From NCBI GenBank assembly GCA_964423925.1, contig CAYRGQ010000030.1, positions 1 to 42,837 on the forward strand: 42,837 nt of DNA. Direction: 5' to 3'. The number at the start of each line of letters is the position of its first letter. Within the stretch, counting starts at the first letter, position 1. Positions 1-8,586 of the stretch are shown piece after piece. Source of the DNA: CAYRGQ01 sp964423925 (lineage in GTDB: Bacteria > Bacteroidota > Bacteroidia > Sphingobacteriales > Sphingobacteriaceae). A program made the translations under genes and the position numbers. The notes under the pieces are model-generated. The model did not search any database. It was not told where the DNA came from and saw only the letters and a list, made by a program, of their open reading frames with translations.

Positions 1-32
1 AAGGCGTGGGGGTTCGAGTCCCTTCTTCCGCA
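1..32 (+). tRNA. 3' end of a class II tRNA, probably tRNA-Leu (partial)
   Basis: The first 32 bases form the 3' part of a tRNA. There is a T-arm with GGTTCGAGTCC, stem 8-12 with 20-24, then an acceptor strand CTTCCGC ending in discriminator A at 32. The bases before the T-arm (AAGGCGT) look like the 3' side of a long variable arm, as in Leu and Ser tRNAs. A CTTCCGC acceptor strand with A73 fits leucine better than serine. The CCA tail is not encoded. The anticodon lies outside the window, so the isotype is inferred. Confidence 0.75.
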
Positions 33-36
33 CTTG

Positions 37-69
37 AATCCTCCCGAAACAACATCGGGAGGATTTTTT
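37..69 (+). terminator. Rho-independent terminator after the tRNA
   Basis: An 11-bp perfect stem (AATCCTCCCGA at 37-47 pairing with TCGGGAGGATT at 55-65) with a 7-base loop is followed by a T run at 65-69. It should end the tRNA transcript before tig. Confidence 0.85.
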
Positions 70-112
70 GTGTAACGCGTAAAGACAAACAAAGATTCAA
101 TTAAACGAGCGC

Positions 113-1459
113 ATGAATATTTCACACGAGCATGTTGACGACGTCAATGCAGTAATCACGGTAAATGTCACTCCCGAAGATTATAATCCCAAAGTCGATC
201 AAGCCATTAAGGACCAGGCAAAAAAGGCCAAACTTCCAGGTTTTCGCCCGGGCATGGTTCCTACTTCCCATATCCGCCGCACCTACGGCAAAGCGATTTT
301 ATTTGACGAGGTCAATCGATTGGTGAACGAGCAAATCGCCTCTTACATTGAAAGCAATAAGCTTGAAGTGTTGGGCCAGCCATTGCCAAAAGAAGACGAC
401 CGTACAGATTACAATTGGGATTTTAAAGACGAGTTTTCGTTCCGCTACGACATCGGTCTGACGCCTGTGTTCGAAACGCCCTTCACGGCCAAGTCGACAT
501 TCACTGAGTACACCATCAAGGCAGACGAAAAGACCTTGGCGGAACGTATGAAGAACCTGCGCCGCAGCTATGGTAAAATGACCAACCCCGAGGTGTCTGA
601 AGAAGGTGACGTACTCTACGCGCAACTCAACCAAGTGGATAGCAAGGGAGAGCCTGTGGAAGGAGGCGTGTTCAACACGGCATCCGTCCGTACCGATCTC
701 GTGGAAGACAAGAAAATCAAGAAATCGTTAACTGGCCTGAAAAAAGACGATCAAGTGATCGTGGATTTCAAGAAGGCGTTTAAAGTAGCGGATGCTGCCC
801 GGATATTGGGTATCAAGGAGGCCGAGGTCGAGGAACTGACGGAGCCGGCTTTCCGTTTGACGGTAAAAAATATCAACCGGCTAGAAGAAGCCGAACTGAA
901 TGAGGAGTTTTACAATAAGGTATTCGGTGAAGGCGTTGTCACTACCGAAGAGCAATTCCAGGAGAAGGTTCGCGAAGAGGTAGAAAGCATGTTTATTCAG
1001 CACGCCAACCAAAAGTTGCAAAACGACATGTACACCTTCGGAATGGATAGTCTGAAAATCGATTTCCCGGAAGATTTCCTGAAGCGATGGGTTCAGGCAA
1101 CCAACCCCGACGTGAAGCCCGAGGAACTTGAAGAAGGTTTCGGTGACTTTTTGAAGAACCTGAAGTGGACGGTCATCGAAAACCGCATTATCCGCGAGAA
1201 CGTGCTCGAAGTGAAGTACGACGAAGTCGTAGCCTTGGCTGAGGAGCGTATCGCTGCGCAGCTTCGGATGTACGGGCAGGGAGCCGAGCCAGGCGATGAG
1301 CAGCTCCGTCAGTACGCAGTCCAATTGTTGCAGGACAAAGAGCAAGCAAACCGGTTATTTGATGAAGTGAAAGCGCTCAAGGTGTTTAACTACCTGAAAG
1401 ACTTGGTAAAGATCGAGAAGAAGGAAATCGACTACGACAAGTTTTTGGAATTGAAGTAA
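113..1459 (+). CDS. tig: Trigger factor, ribosome-associated chaperone and prolyl isomerase
   Basis: The 448-residue product matches trigger factor in length and layout. The N-terminal ribosome-docking domain carries the signature GFRPGMVP at residues 43-50. A central FKBP-like domain (about 150-245) and a charged helical C-terminal domain follow. The protein binds ribosomal protein L23 (family knowledge) and shields nascent chains. The ATG at 113 is preceded by an A-rich stretch rather than a Shine-Dalgarno site, as is usual in Bacteroidota. The gene stands alone, between the tRNA terminator and a bidirectional terminator shared with convergent lysS. It lacks the clpP/clpX neighbours often seen elsewhere. 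The C-terminal domain is divergent, as in other Bacteroidota trigger factors. Confidence 0.93.
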   Translation: MNISHEHVDDVNAVITVNVTPEDYNPKVDQAIKDQAKKAKLPGFRPGMVPTSHIRRTYGKAILFDEVNRLVNEQIASYIESNKLEVLGQPLPKEDDRTDYNWDFKDEFSFRYDIGLTPVFETPFTAKSTFTEYTIKADEKTLAERMKNLRRSYGKMTNPEVSEEGDVLYAQLNQVDSKGEPVEGGVFNTASVRTDLVEDKKIKKSLTGLKKDDQVIVDFKKAFKVADAARILGIKEAEVEELTEPAFRLTVKNINRLEEAELNEEFYNKVFGEGVVTTEEQFQEKVREEVESMFIQHANQKLQNDMYTFGMDSLKIDFPEDFLKRWVQATNPDVKPEELEEGFGDFLKNLKWTVIENRIIRENVLEVKYDEVVALAEERIAAQLRMYGQGAEPGDEQLRQYAVQLLQDKEQANRLFDEVKALKVFNYLKDLVKIEKKEIDYDKFLELK

Positions 1460-1496
1460 GCGATAGCTTGATAATCTCAGATTTATTGGGAATGGA

Positions 1497-1534
1497 AAAA
1501 GCCCGCCAGATTAACTCCGGCGGGCTTTCTTTTT
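1497..1534. terminator. Bidirectional terminator between tig and lysS
   Basis: The stem GCCCGCC (1501-1507) pairs with GGCGGGC (1519-1525). It is flanked by an A run on the left and a T run on the right, so it can end tig on the plus strand and lysS on the minus strand. Confidence 0.8.
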
Positions 1535-1598
1535 ATAGGCGTTAGCCCGTTATGAGGATGTCGTCGGCAGTGCCACGAACAATCCGACGTTTTGTAGG

Positions 1599-3317
1599 CT
1601 AGGCGAACCAAGCCATCACCTCTTCTTTGCTGGGCATAGGTACGTCCAGCTTCATTTTTTTGCGCAGTCCGCCCAAGTCGTTGAATACCTTATTGGGGTT
1701 GGCGGCCTTGAGGGCGTCAATGGTAGTCAGTCCCATTTTTTGCAGTACAGGCACCCAGGCTTCGGGGACGCCCTGATTAGCGTATTCGGCCACCGTTGCG
1801 GTTTTGATGACTTTCTCGGGGCGCATTTGTGGAAAGAACAATACGTCCTGGATGCTGTGGGAATTGGTCATCAGCATGGCCAGCCGGTCTATGCCGATGC
1901 CCACGCCTGCCGTGGGGGGCATGCCATATTCCAAGGCGCGCAGGAAATCATAGTCGATAAACATGGCCTCGTCGTCTCCTCGTTCCATTAGCTTCACTTG
2001 TTCTTCGAAGCGTTCGCGTTGGTCGATGGGGTCATTGAGCTCGCTGTAGGCGTTGGCCAGTTCCTTGCCATTCACCATCAGCTCAAACCGCTCGACTAAG
2101 CCGGACTTGCTCCGGTGTTTTTTTGTCAGGGGGCTCATCTCGATGGGGTAGTCGGTGATGAAGGTGGGCTGGATGTAGTGATGTTCACATCGCTCTCCGA
2201 AAATTTCGTCAATCAGTTTGCCTTTTCCCATGGTCTCATCGGTAGGGATGTCCAGTTTGGCGCATACTTCCCGGAGTTCTTTTTCGTCTAGCCCAGCTAC
2301 GTCGTAACCCGTATGTTCCTTGATGGCGTCGTAGATGCTGACGCGCTTGTACGGCGCGGCAAAGTCAATTTCGTTGTCGCCTACGCGTAGGACGGTCTTT
2401 CCGTTGGTTGTCAGGGCCACGTGTTCGAAAAGCTGCTCCGTGGTTTCCATCATCCAGAGGTAATCCTTGTAAGCGACGTAAAATTCGAGCACGGTAAACT
2501 CGGGGTTATGCGTGCGATCCATGCCTTCGTTGCGGAAGTTTCGGCTGAACTCGTATACCCAGTCGAATCCGCCTACAACCAACCGCTTCAGGTAGAGCTC
2601 ATTGGCAATTCGGAGGTAAAGCGGAATATCGAGCGCATTATGGTGGGTGATAAATGGCTTGGCTGCCGCCCCACCCGGTATGCTTTGCAGCACCGGGGTG
2701 TCTACTTCGAGGGCGCCACGTTCATTCAGAAAATCCCGAATCGCAGTTTTTACTTTTGATACCTTGACAAACGTTTCCTTAACGTGGGGGTTGACAACGA
2801 GGTCCACGTAGCGTTGGCGATACCTAAATTCGGGGTCGGTGACGGCGTCGAAGGTCTTCCCGTCGGCGGACTTGACGACGGGTAGGGGACGCAGCGATTT
2901 GGCCAGCAGGGTAAGTCGTTGAACGTGAATCGAGATTTCGCCCGTTTGTGTGGTGAATACGAACCCTTCGATACCGATAAAGTCTCCAATATCCAGCAAC
3001 TTTTTGAATACCGTGTTGTAGAGAGTCTTGTCTTCATCGGGGCACAAGTCATCGCGCTTGACGTACGCCTGTATTCGGCCGGTAGCGTCTTGCAGTTCGA
3101 TGAACGACGCGCTTCCCATTACCCGCCGAGTCATGATGCGTCCGGCAATGCGGATAGATTTATAGTTGAGCTTGTTGCGTTCGTAGTTATCCAGGATGTC
3201 CTTCGCGGTGGCATTGATGTCAAAACTGGCTGCGGGGTACGGGTCGATTCCCAGTTCGATAATGGCGGCGAGGGCCTGGCGGCGCAATTGCTCTTGTTCG
3301 GATAATACGTTGCTCAT
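1599..3317 (-). CDS. lysS: Lysyl-tRNA synthetase, class II, with C-terminal extension
   Basis: Charges tRNA-Lys with lysine using ATP. The 572-residue product has an OB-fold anticodon-binding domain (about 55-165) and a class II catalytic core. Motif 2 contains FRNEGMDRTHNPEFT, and motif 3 contains GVGIGIDRLAMLM. After the usual end of LysRS (FFPQMRPE) there is an extra tail of about 65 residues with a helix-hairpin-helix look and the sequence GLTTIDALKAANPNKV. Such tails occur in Bacteroidota LysRS (recollection). The start at 3317 is preferred over an in-frame codon at 3350, because a TAnnTTTG promoter element lies at 3339-3346, between the two. Confidence 0.95.
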   Translation of the reverse strand: MSNVLSEQEQLRRQALAAIIELGIDPYPAASFDINATAKDILDNYERNKLNYKSIRIAGRIMTRRVMGSASFIELQDATGRIQAYVKRDDLCPDEDKTLYNTVFKKLLDIGDFIGIEGFVFTTQTGEISIHVQRLTLLAKSLRPLPVVKSADGKTFDAVTDPEFRYRQRYVDLVVNPHVKETFVKVSKVKTAIRDFLNERGALEVDTPVLQSIPGGAAAKPFITHHNALDIPLYLRIANELYLKRLVVGGFDWVYEFSRNFRNEGMDRTHNPEFTVLEFYVAYKDYLWMMETTEQLFEHVALTTNGKTVLRVGDNEIDFAAPYKRVSIYDAIKEHTGYDVAGLDEKELREVCAKLDIPTDETMGKGKLIDEIFGERCEHHYIQPTFITDYPIEMSPLTKKHRSKSGLVERFELMVNGKELANAYSELNDPIDQRERFEEQVKLMERGDDEAMFIDYDFLRALEYGMPPTAGVGIGIDRLAMLMTNSHSIQDVLFFPQMRPEKVIKTATVAEYANQGVPEAWVPVLQKMGLTTIDALKAANPNKVFNDLGGLRKKMKLDVPMPSKEEVMAWFA

Positions 3318-3338
3318 GTCGTGTTTTAAATCGTTGTG

Positions 3339-3346
3339 CAAAAATA
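3339..3346 (-). promoter_or_regulatory. Minus-7 promoter element for lysS
   Basis: The minus strand reads TATTTTTG, an exact match to the Bacteroidota TAnnTTTG element. It would start transcription near 3332, giving a leader of about 15 bases. No good minus-33 TTTG is seen at 20 bp spacing. Confidence 0.5.
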
Positions 3347-3574
3347 GCATAATTTGGCTGTAAAGGGCGATTTATACGGCAAAAATTGTATGCTGGTTTG
3401 GATGCGCTGCGTATCGCGCACCATCGTGGGACTGAATTTTTTCGCTGTCCTGTCGCGAAAGTCGGTTGTGTTCCGTTATGCAAGTAAACAGCGTGTTAGC
3501 ACGCGTTAAAGCATCAAGGTATTGAACAGATTTTTAGCTTTTAGGGCTAGATGACCGCTAAGTGAAATTGCACG

Positions 3575-3582
3575 TATATTTG
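3575..3582 (+). promoter_or_regulatory. Possible minus-7 element upstream of the ECF sigma gene
   Basis: TATATTTG matches TAnnTTTG and lies 46 bp before the GTG at 3628. No TTTG is found about 20 bp upstream, so support is weak. The rest of the 310-bp gap between lysS and the sigma gene (3318-3627) shows nothing else I can name. If this promoter is real, the longer reading frame that starts at 3562 cannot be the true gene start. Confidence 0.3.
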
Positions 3583-3627
3583 CGAAGCAGCGCAGCAGCT
3601 AGTTTTACACGATCAGAAGCCCGAAAC

Positions 3628-4221
3628 GTGAGTATAGTCAGGTATTTGAAGCGACCGAAGATTTTCTCCTTGGATGAGGCGATTGCGTCGTGCGGAGATG
3701 TCGGAAACGATCGGGGTAAGGAGATTGTTTACAAGCACTTCTACGGTGCGGTATTGGCCGTGACGCGCCGATACGTTAAGGATGAATATGATTCGGAAGA
3801 GCTTGCTAACGAAACTTTTATCCGTGCATTCAACAAAGCGAGCACGTTTCAAAACATTAACCCAACACTGACGTTAGAGCGGGCATTTCGGGCTTGGCTG
3901 TGCCGTATAGCGGCCAACATGTCCATCGATTTTATTCGGGCGCGCAAGACGTTTGTGCCGCTCGATGACATCGGTGACGCCGCCATGCCCGTCGAAGTTA
4001 AAAGCAGCGCCTCCGACTTGTATGTGGAAGATATCCTTAGGCTTCTCGAACAACTTCCGGATATCCAACGAGTGATTTTCAACATGTATGAGGTGGAAGG
4101 TTACAGCCATGAGGAGGTTGGGAAATTGTTGGGCATCCCCGAGAGTACGTCGCGTACGTACCTGTCGAGGGCCAAGCAGAAATTAAAAAAATTATACCTG
4201 GCATCTTTCGGTGTCAAATAG
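3628..4221 (+). CDS. ECF-type sigma-70 family RNA polymerase sigma factor
   Basis: A 197-residue alternative sigma factor. Region 2 (about residues 35-100) contains DSEELANETFIRAFNKA and the downstream FRAWLCRIAANMSIDFIRAR helix that recognises the minus-10 element. Region 4 (about 140-190) contains LPDIQRVIFNMYEVEGYSHEEVGKLLG, followed by the recognition helix ending in SRAKQKLKKLY. I chose the GTG at 3628 because the upstream in-frame stretch is not sigma-like and would contain a promoter-like element. An ATG-initiated gene begins 24 bases after the stop, with GGAAAGGA between. This looks like a two-gene operon in which the next protein may sense or restrain the sigma factor (inference). 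Confidence 0.88.
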   Translation: MSIVRYLKRPKIFSLDEAIASCGDVGNDRGKEIVYKHFYGAVLAVTRRYVKDEYDSEELANETFIRAFNKASTFQNINPTLTLERAFRAWLCRIAANMSIDFIRARKTFVPLDDIGDAAMPVEVKSSASDLYVEDILRLLEQLPDIQRVIFNMYEVEGYSHEEVGKLLGIPESTSRTYLSRAKQKLKKLYLASFGVK

Positions 4222-4244
4222 GAAAGGACCTACTAGGGTTGATA

Positions 4245-5582
4245 ATGAATAACGAGCACGACAAAAGCGAAGAGTTGTTCCGCCAGATGGCAGACAAGTT
4301 GCGCGGCCACGCCGAACCTTATCGGGACGGGGCGTGGGAGCGTTTTGCCAAGGATTCGGGCATTACGCCTCGAGCGAAGCGAAAGGTCTGGCCCTACTGG
4401 GCAGCCGCCGCGTTGTTGGTGGGGGTATCGTTAGTGGTGCTGCTTCGTCAGCCCACCGACTCCATAACTCAGCAGTATGCCGGACGGGACGCTAACACGG
4501 GTACCGAAGTTTCGCCTAATATTCGGCCAATAGAAAAGGAGAGTCCGATTCTAGCTGTGGAACATCCAAAGGACGCAGGAGACTCCAAAATAGTAACTAT
4601 AACTGCGGGGGAAGCGGGCTCCGTGATTAAGCCGGTGCTCGAGTTGCGAGTCGCTTTGAAGGAAGAGCCAGTCGAGCCGTCTGAGGCGTTTGTTGAGTTG
4701 GATACCGTGCCGGTTAACCAGGTTGCGATGGGTGCGGAACCGGCCGTGCTGACCGATGATGGCAGCGACCGTCCGGTCGTGGACGTATCTGCGGAGTCCG
4801 GTGTCCAGCAATCCAACACGCTTGCCGCAGCCGACCCGAGTGGATCTCCATTTGGAGCAGGGCATCCGTTGAAGACGAATGGCTATGAACAGGAGGAGCG
4901 AAACCGTGGGGCGGCCGACGACGAAAGACGCTGGAATCTTGCGGTCGTGGTGTCCCCGTCATTGACGAGCGAAAAAATCAATATGGGTGGTGGCATCGCC
5001 CTTGCCTACAGGATTTCGGATAAACTGTCCATCAGTTCGGGCGTGTCAATTGCGGAGATGGGCGTGGGGCAATATCCCGCTGGCAGCCGACAAGGTGAGC
5101 GGTATGCGTCGTACGACTACACAGTCCCCCAAAGCACCCCGACAGCCACCGAAGGACTAACTACCGACCACGAATACTTGGGGAACAGCTACCTCACATC
5201 GGTAACAAGCAGCTTGTTGGCCATGGACGTGCCGCTCGATCTGCGCTACCACTTGAGTGACCGCTTTTATTCGTCGGTGGGCATGTCATTATTTGCCGTG
5301 CTTGACGAGCGTCGTACGGTGCACTATACTACCACTACGATGAGCCAAGATTTGAACGGGACGCGCTATAATCGGCACGAGTTTACACAGCGCGCAACGC
5401 ATCATCCCATAGAAAGTCAGGGTGTTGGTGGGTTTGTTAATTTTTCAGTAGGCCATCGCGTACCGCTCTCCAAGCGGGTCTCTCTGTCGGTAGAACCTTA
5501 CTTTAAGGTGCCGATGGGTAGCCTATCAAAACAAGATATGAATCTTAACCACGGCGGTCTGAAAATCGTGACGGGATTTTAA
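4245..5582 (+). CDS. Membrane-anchored protein with beta-barrel-like C-terminal domain, cotranscribed with the ECF sigma factor
   Basis: A 445-residue protein of unknown function. Residues 1-45 are charged and likely cytoplasmic. A single transmembrane helix follows at about 47-68 (WAAAALLVGVSLVVLL). A long Pro/Glu/Val-rich linker leads to a C-terminal domain from about 225. That domain has alternating strands (SPSLTSEKINMGGGIALAYR, ISSGVSIAEMG, VPLDLRYHLSDRFYSSVGMS), resembling the small outer-membrane beta-barrel fold of PorT/OmpW-like proteins. This layout behind an ECF sigma gene recurs in Bacteroidota (recollection). The short cytoplasmic part could bind the sigma factor, but it has no classical zinc anti-sigma motif. 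ATG 4245 is preferred to the TTG two codons earlier. Confidence 0.6.
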   Translation: MNNEHDKSEELFRQMADKLRGHAEPYRDGAWERFAKDSGITPRAKRKVWPYWAAAALLVGVSLVVLLRQPTDSITQQYAGRDANTGTEVSPNIRPIEKESPILAVEHPKDAGDSKIVTITAGEAGSVIKPVLELRVALKEEPVEPSEAFVELDTVPVNQVAMGAEPAVLTDDGSDRPVVDVSAESGVQQSNTLAAADPSGSPFGAGHPLKTNGYEQEERNRGAADDERRWNLAVVVSPSLTSEKINMGGGIALAYRISDKLSISSGVSIAEMGVGQYPAGSRQGERYASYDYTVPQSTPTATEGLTTDHEYLGNSYLTSVTSSLLAMDVPLDLRYHLSDRFYSSVGMSLFAVLDERRTVHYTTTTMSQDLNGTRYNRHEFTQRATHHPIESQGVGGFVNFSVGHRVPLSKRVSLSVEPYFKVPMGSLSKQDMNLNHGGLKIVTGF

Positions 5583-5750
5583 CTTTATCATCGACCGTTT
5601 CGGCATTTGATCCGAAATGATTTTGTGTGAAAAAGCGGAATTATTGTAATATATTAGCTGAATAATATCTGACTGGGCTCATATGCCACCGAGAATAGGC
5701 AGCCAGCGGAATGATCTACCTGGGCTTGTGTGGGAAACCCCGGAACGAAT

Positions 5751-7664
5751 ATGAAAGGCATTCGGTTTTTTCTGTCGTTTATCATGGCGTGGCTTGGCCC
5801 CGCCACTGGGCATGTGTCAGCCACGGACGGACCGGATGATACGCTCGAAATCAATGCCCTGTATCGCGAAGCGCAGCAGTTCATCAATCAACCGGGTAGT
5901 AAGGCAGACGTACTGATCAATCGGGCCTGGAAGAAATCCATTGAAATTTCATATCAGCAAGGTGTCGCTGACGGATACTACTACAGTGCGCAATCGTTGG
6001 AGCATCGCGGCAAGTGGGTCGAGGCCATCGATTACTATGAGAAGGCGCGGAGTATCTATATGCTCCTAGACCAGATATCAAAGTTGGTAGATGCCCATGT
6101 TCGGCTGGCGGGGATATATGCACAGCGCGACCAGCTTTTTTTGGCACATCGGAGCTACCGAGAGGCCGTCCAAGCGGCAGCAGGTCATACCGATAGTACG
6201 ATACGCTGGACCGCAAACATACGGTATGCGCATTTTAAGAACCAGGTGGAACGCGACTACATCGGTGCGCTTCGGATGTTGGATACGGTAAATGCGGAGA
6301 TGGCAAGTCTCGACCCAAACCCCTACGCGGGGCAGATGGACTTGGTGTACAGCAACAGTTTCTTTCACCTAGGCGATTATACGAAAGCGCGTGAACATGC
6401 CAATCGGGCCGAGGCCTATTTTCGCCGTACGCAGGATATCGAAGGGATAATCCGCGCTATGTTGGCACAAGCTAATATATTGGAGCGAGCGGGGGACCTT
6501 GCGGACCTTCAGGCAAAACTTGAAGAAGCTGTCGTCCTGCCCATTTCGCTGGATAGCAGTGCGGCCATTTGGGCCGAATACCAGCTTTTGCAGATCAAAT
6601 ACGAGCTCCGTAAAGAACATTATGAAGCGGCGCTGGCCCGCGCCCAGGCCTTGGCCGAGGACCTGAGGCGGCGCGGCAACCACTACGAGATGCGCAAGGT
6701 TGTGACCCTCATGTCTATGGCCAACTATGCGTTGGGGCGCATCGACGAAGCTGCCGCGCTGTTTAATCGTTCACACTATTTGGCGGATAGCTTGTTGGTG
6801 GAACAATTTATACAAGCGGATGCCGAACTTAGCGACAAGTTTATTCTGGCCAGGCAAGAGGATGTCGATAGGCTCAAGTTGTCGAATACGATTTACCAAC
6901 GCTATGGCCTCATTGTCAGTGTTGTTGTGTTGCTCGCTATTCTGGTTATCCTTTATATCCATTTTCGGGAAAAGGACAAGCTCGCCAATCGGGTCGCTAT
7001 CAAGAACGCGGAGATTTCGGTGCAAAACGAGATCCTTAAACAGGCAAATATTCAGAACGAACTATTGCTGCGAGAGATACACCATCGCGTCAAAAACAAC
7101 CTGCAAATCATTAACAGTCTGCTGAGCCTGCAAGCACGTAAAACCTTGCTGCCGGAAGTAGTCGAGATTATGAAAGAAAGCCGGAGCCGGCTCAATTCCA
7201 TCGCGTTGATTCACAATAAGCTTTATCAGCAACAGAGCCTAAGCAAGCTGAATATTCATGAATACATCGAGCAGCTGGCTTTCCACCTGCTTAGCTTGTA
7301 TAATGTCAATAATAATGAAATCGAGGTTGCGGTGGACGCAAAACGCGTGTCGCTTGATATCGATACTGCTATCCCATTAGGGTTGATACTCACGGAGTTA
7401 ATTACCAATTCACTCAAGTATGCATTTGTAGGTAGGAATACTGGCCGCATCACCATCGTGGTTGTTCCTGGAAAGAGCAAGGACTACCTGCTGGAATACG
7501 CCGATGACGGTGTGGGGATGCCCGAAAGCGAATTTGACGTGAGCAAAGACAGCTTGGGCTTCAAGTTGATCCGTTCGCTGATTGACCAATTGAACGGCGA
7601 TATAAGCTACTCCTACGAGGCCGGGCTTTCAAAATTCAATGTACATTTTCGGAGTCACGCGTAG
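5751..7664 (+). CDS. TPR-sensor histidine kinase of the HisKA_2 family
   Basis: A 637-residue sensor kinase. An N-terminal signal peptide (MKGIRFFLSFIMAWLG) is followed by a periplasmic helical region with TPR-like repeats (about 40-370). One transmembrane helix lies at about 385-404. The HisKA_2 dimerisation box LLREIHHRVKNNLQIINSLL carries the phospho-accepting histidine near residue 444. The HATPase domain shows the N box (LTELITNSLKYAF, about 545-560), the G1 box (DDGVGMPE, about 585) and SLGFKLIRSLIDQL. The ATG at 5751 gives a proper signal peptide, whereas the GTG at 5730 does not. The receiver-only gene 340 bp downstream is the likely phosphotransfer partner. A weak hairpin (TTTCGG/CCGAAA, 5597-5616) lies in the gap before it. 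Confidence 0.88.
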   Translation: MKGIRFFLSFIMAWLGPATGHVSATDGPDDTLEINALYREAQQFINQPGSKADVLINRAWKKSIEISYQQGVADGYYYSAQSLEHRGKWVEAIDYYEKARSIYMLLDQISKLVDAHVRLAGIYAQRDQLFLAHRSYREAVQAAAGHTDSTIRWTANIRYAHFKNQVERDYIGALRMLDTVNAEMASLDPNPYAGQMDLVYSNSFFHLGDYTKAREHANRAEAYFRRTQDIEGIIRAMLAQANILERAGDLADLQAKLEEAVVLPISLDSSAAIWAEYQLLQIKYELRKEHYEAALARAQALAEDLRRRGNHYEMRKVVTLMSMANYALGRIDEAAALFNRSHYLADSLLVEQFIQADAELSDKFILARQEDVDRLKLSNTIYQRYGLIVSVVVLLAILVILYIHFREKDKLANRVAIKNAEISVQNEILKQANIQNELLLREIHHRVKNNLQIINSLLSLQARKTLLPEVVEIMKESRSRLNSIALIHNKLYQQQSLSKLNIHEYIEQLAFHLLSLYNVNNNEIEVAVDAKRVSLDIDTAIPLGLILTELITNSLKYAFVGRNTGRITIVVVPGKSKDYLLEYADDGVGMPESEFDVSKDSLGFKLIRSLIDQLNGDISYSYEAGLSKFNVHFRSHA

Positions 7665-7869
7665 CTGCCCCATGCGGCTACGGCCAGTCCGTCATAAACC
7701 GGAAAGTCGTCGAAGGATACCGCTCCACCGGCAGAAGGGGTAAAAAGGTCAGTTTGAAGTAGGACGGCCTGTTTAGTCTACGTGCTGTTGTCCATGCCTG
7801 AACTGTGATCGGCTGTTGTGGGACGATAAACGCAATTGCGCTAACCAATTGCATTGTTACATTTGGCGC

Positions 7870-7909
7870 TAAAATTACCCGCGTAATTTTAATTCTTTTC
7901 GTAGCTTTG
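7870..7909 (+). promoter_or_regulatory. Inverted repeat and promoter upstream of the response regulator
   Basis: A perfect 9-bp inverted repeat (TAAAATTAC at 7870-7878 and GTAATTTTA at 7883-7891, 4-base spacer) sits just before TAGCTTTG (7902-7909), which matches TAnnTTTG. Transcription would start near 7916. The repeat therefore covers the minus-33 area, a typical operator position. The rest of the 340-bp gap (7665-8004) shows no gene I can support. A weak-terminator role for the repeat is less likely, since the stem is AT-rich. Confidence 0.45.
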
Positions 7910-8004
7910 TTTTTGCAACCAGACGCGTTACATTTACCTGATCAACCTTTACCATGTTTAACGATAGCTGCTGTTTCTATTTGTAAATTCCCCACCTGCT
8001 TGTC

Positions 8005-8379
8005 ATGAAAACGAAAAAAATTCACATTGTCGAGGACCAGATGATTATTGCTCTGGACTTGCAGTTTATGCTTGAAGACTTAGGCTACGTGGTGTCCGAC
8101 TTATCGTCAACTTATGAAGAAACATTTGAGAAAATAAAGAATAATCCCCCAGACCTTCTTATCCTGGATATTATTTTAAAATCCGACAAGACAGGCATCG
8201 ACATTGCGCACGAATTGAACCGGTACTATCAAATACCCTTTGTGTACCTCACCTCGCACGCTGATCTACATACTGTAGAGGCTGCGCGAGCCACTAACCC
8301 TAGAGGTTATTTGGTCAAACCCTTCAACCATGCCGAGATGTCCAAGGTGCTTGCGGATGCATTTAACGAACAAGAATAG
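8005..8379 (+). CDS. Single-domain response regulator (CheY-like receiver only)
   Basis: A 124-residue receiver domain with no output domain. The acidic pocket is E10/D11 (IHIVEDQ), the phospho-accepting aspartate is D55 (LLILDIIL), the switch threonine is T83 (VYLTSHAD) and the conserved lysine is K105 (YLVKPF). The protein ends right after the last receiver helix. It is transcribed in the same direction as the HisKA_2 kinase and is probably its partner. Stand-alone receivers of this kind commonly pair with HisKA_2 kinases. With no DNA-binding part it must act on another protein or pass the phosphate on; the target is unknown. Confidence 0.9.
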   Translation: MKTKKIHIVEDQMIIALDLQFMLEDLGYVVSDLSSTYEETFEKIKNNPPDLLILDIILKSDKTGIDIAHELNRYYQIPFVYLTSHADLHTVEAARATNPRGYLVKPFNHAEMSKVLADAFNEQE

Positions 8380-8479
8380 CACCCGCGAACCGTCCGTCGC
8401 TTTCATCTAGTTTGGCCGTATGTAGCCAGGGGGCAGTGTTAAATTTGATGCAACGTATGGCGGCTTTGCACATTATTTC

Positions 8480-8487
8480 TATTTTTG
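8480..8487 (+). promoter_or_regulatory. Minus-7 element upstream of the alkaline phosphatase
   Basis: TATTTTTG matches TAnnTTTG and predicts a start near 8494, about 90 bases before the coding start. No TTTG at the expected 20 bp spacing was found. Confidence 0.35.
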
Positions 8488-8586
8488 TTGTGAACTAAGA
8501 ATAGTGGATACAACCAACCCCTCGCTCCGTAGCTACGGATCTTCTTGGCGTAGGGTCAGCAATATCCAAACCGATAACTCAATAAT

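Noticed and set aside
3562..3627. N-terminal extension of the ECF sigma factor from a GTG at 3562
   Set aside because: The extra 22 residues are not sigma-like and contain a promoter-like element.
7805..8008. A 67-codon frame just upstream of the response regulator
   Set aside because: It spans the inverted repeat and promoter element, and its translation has no recognisable feature.
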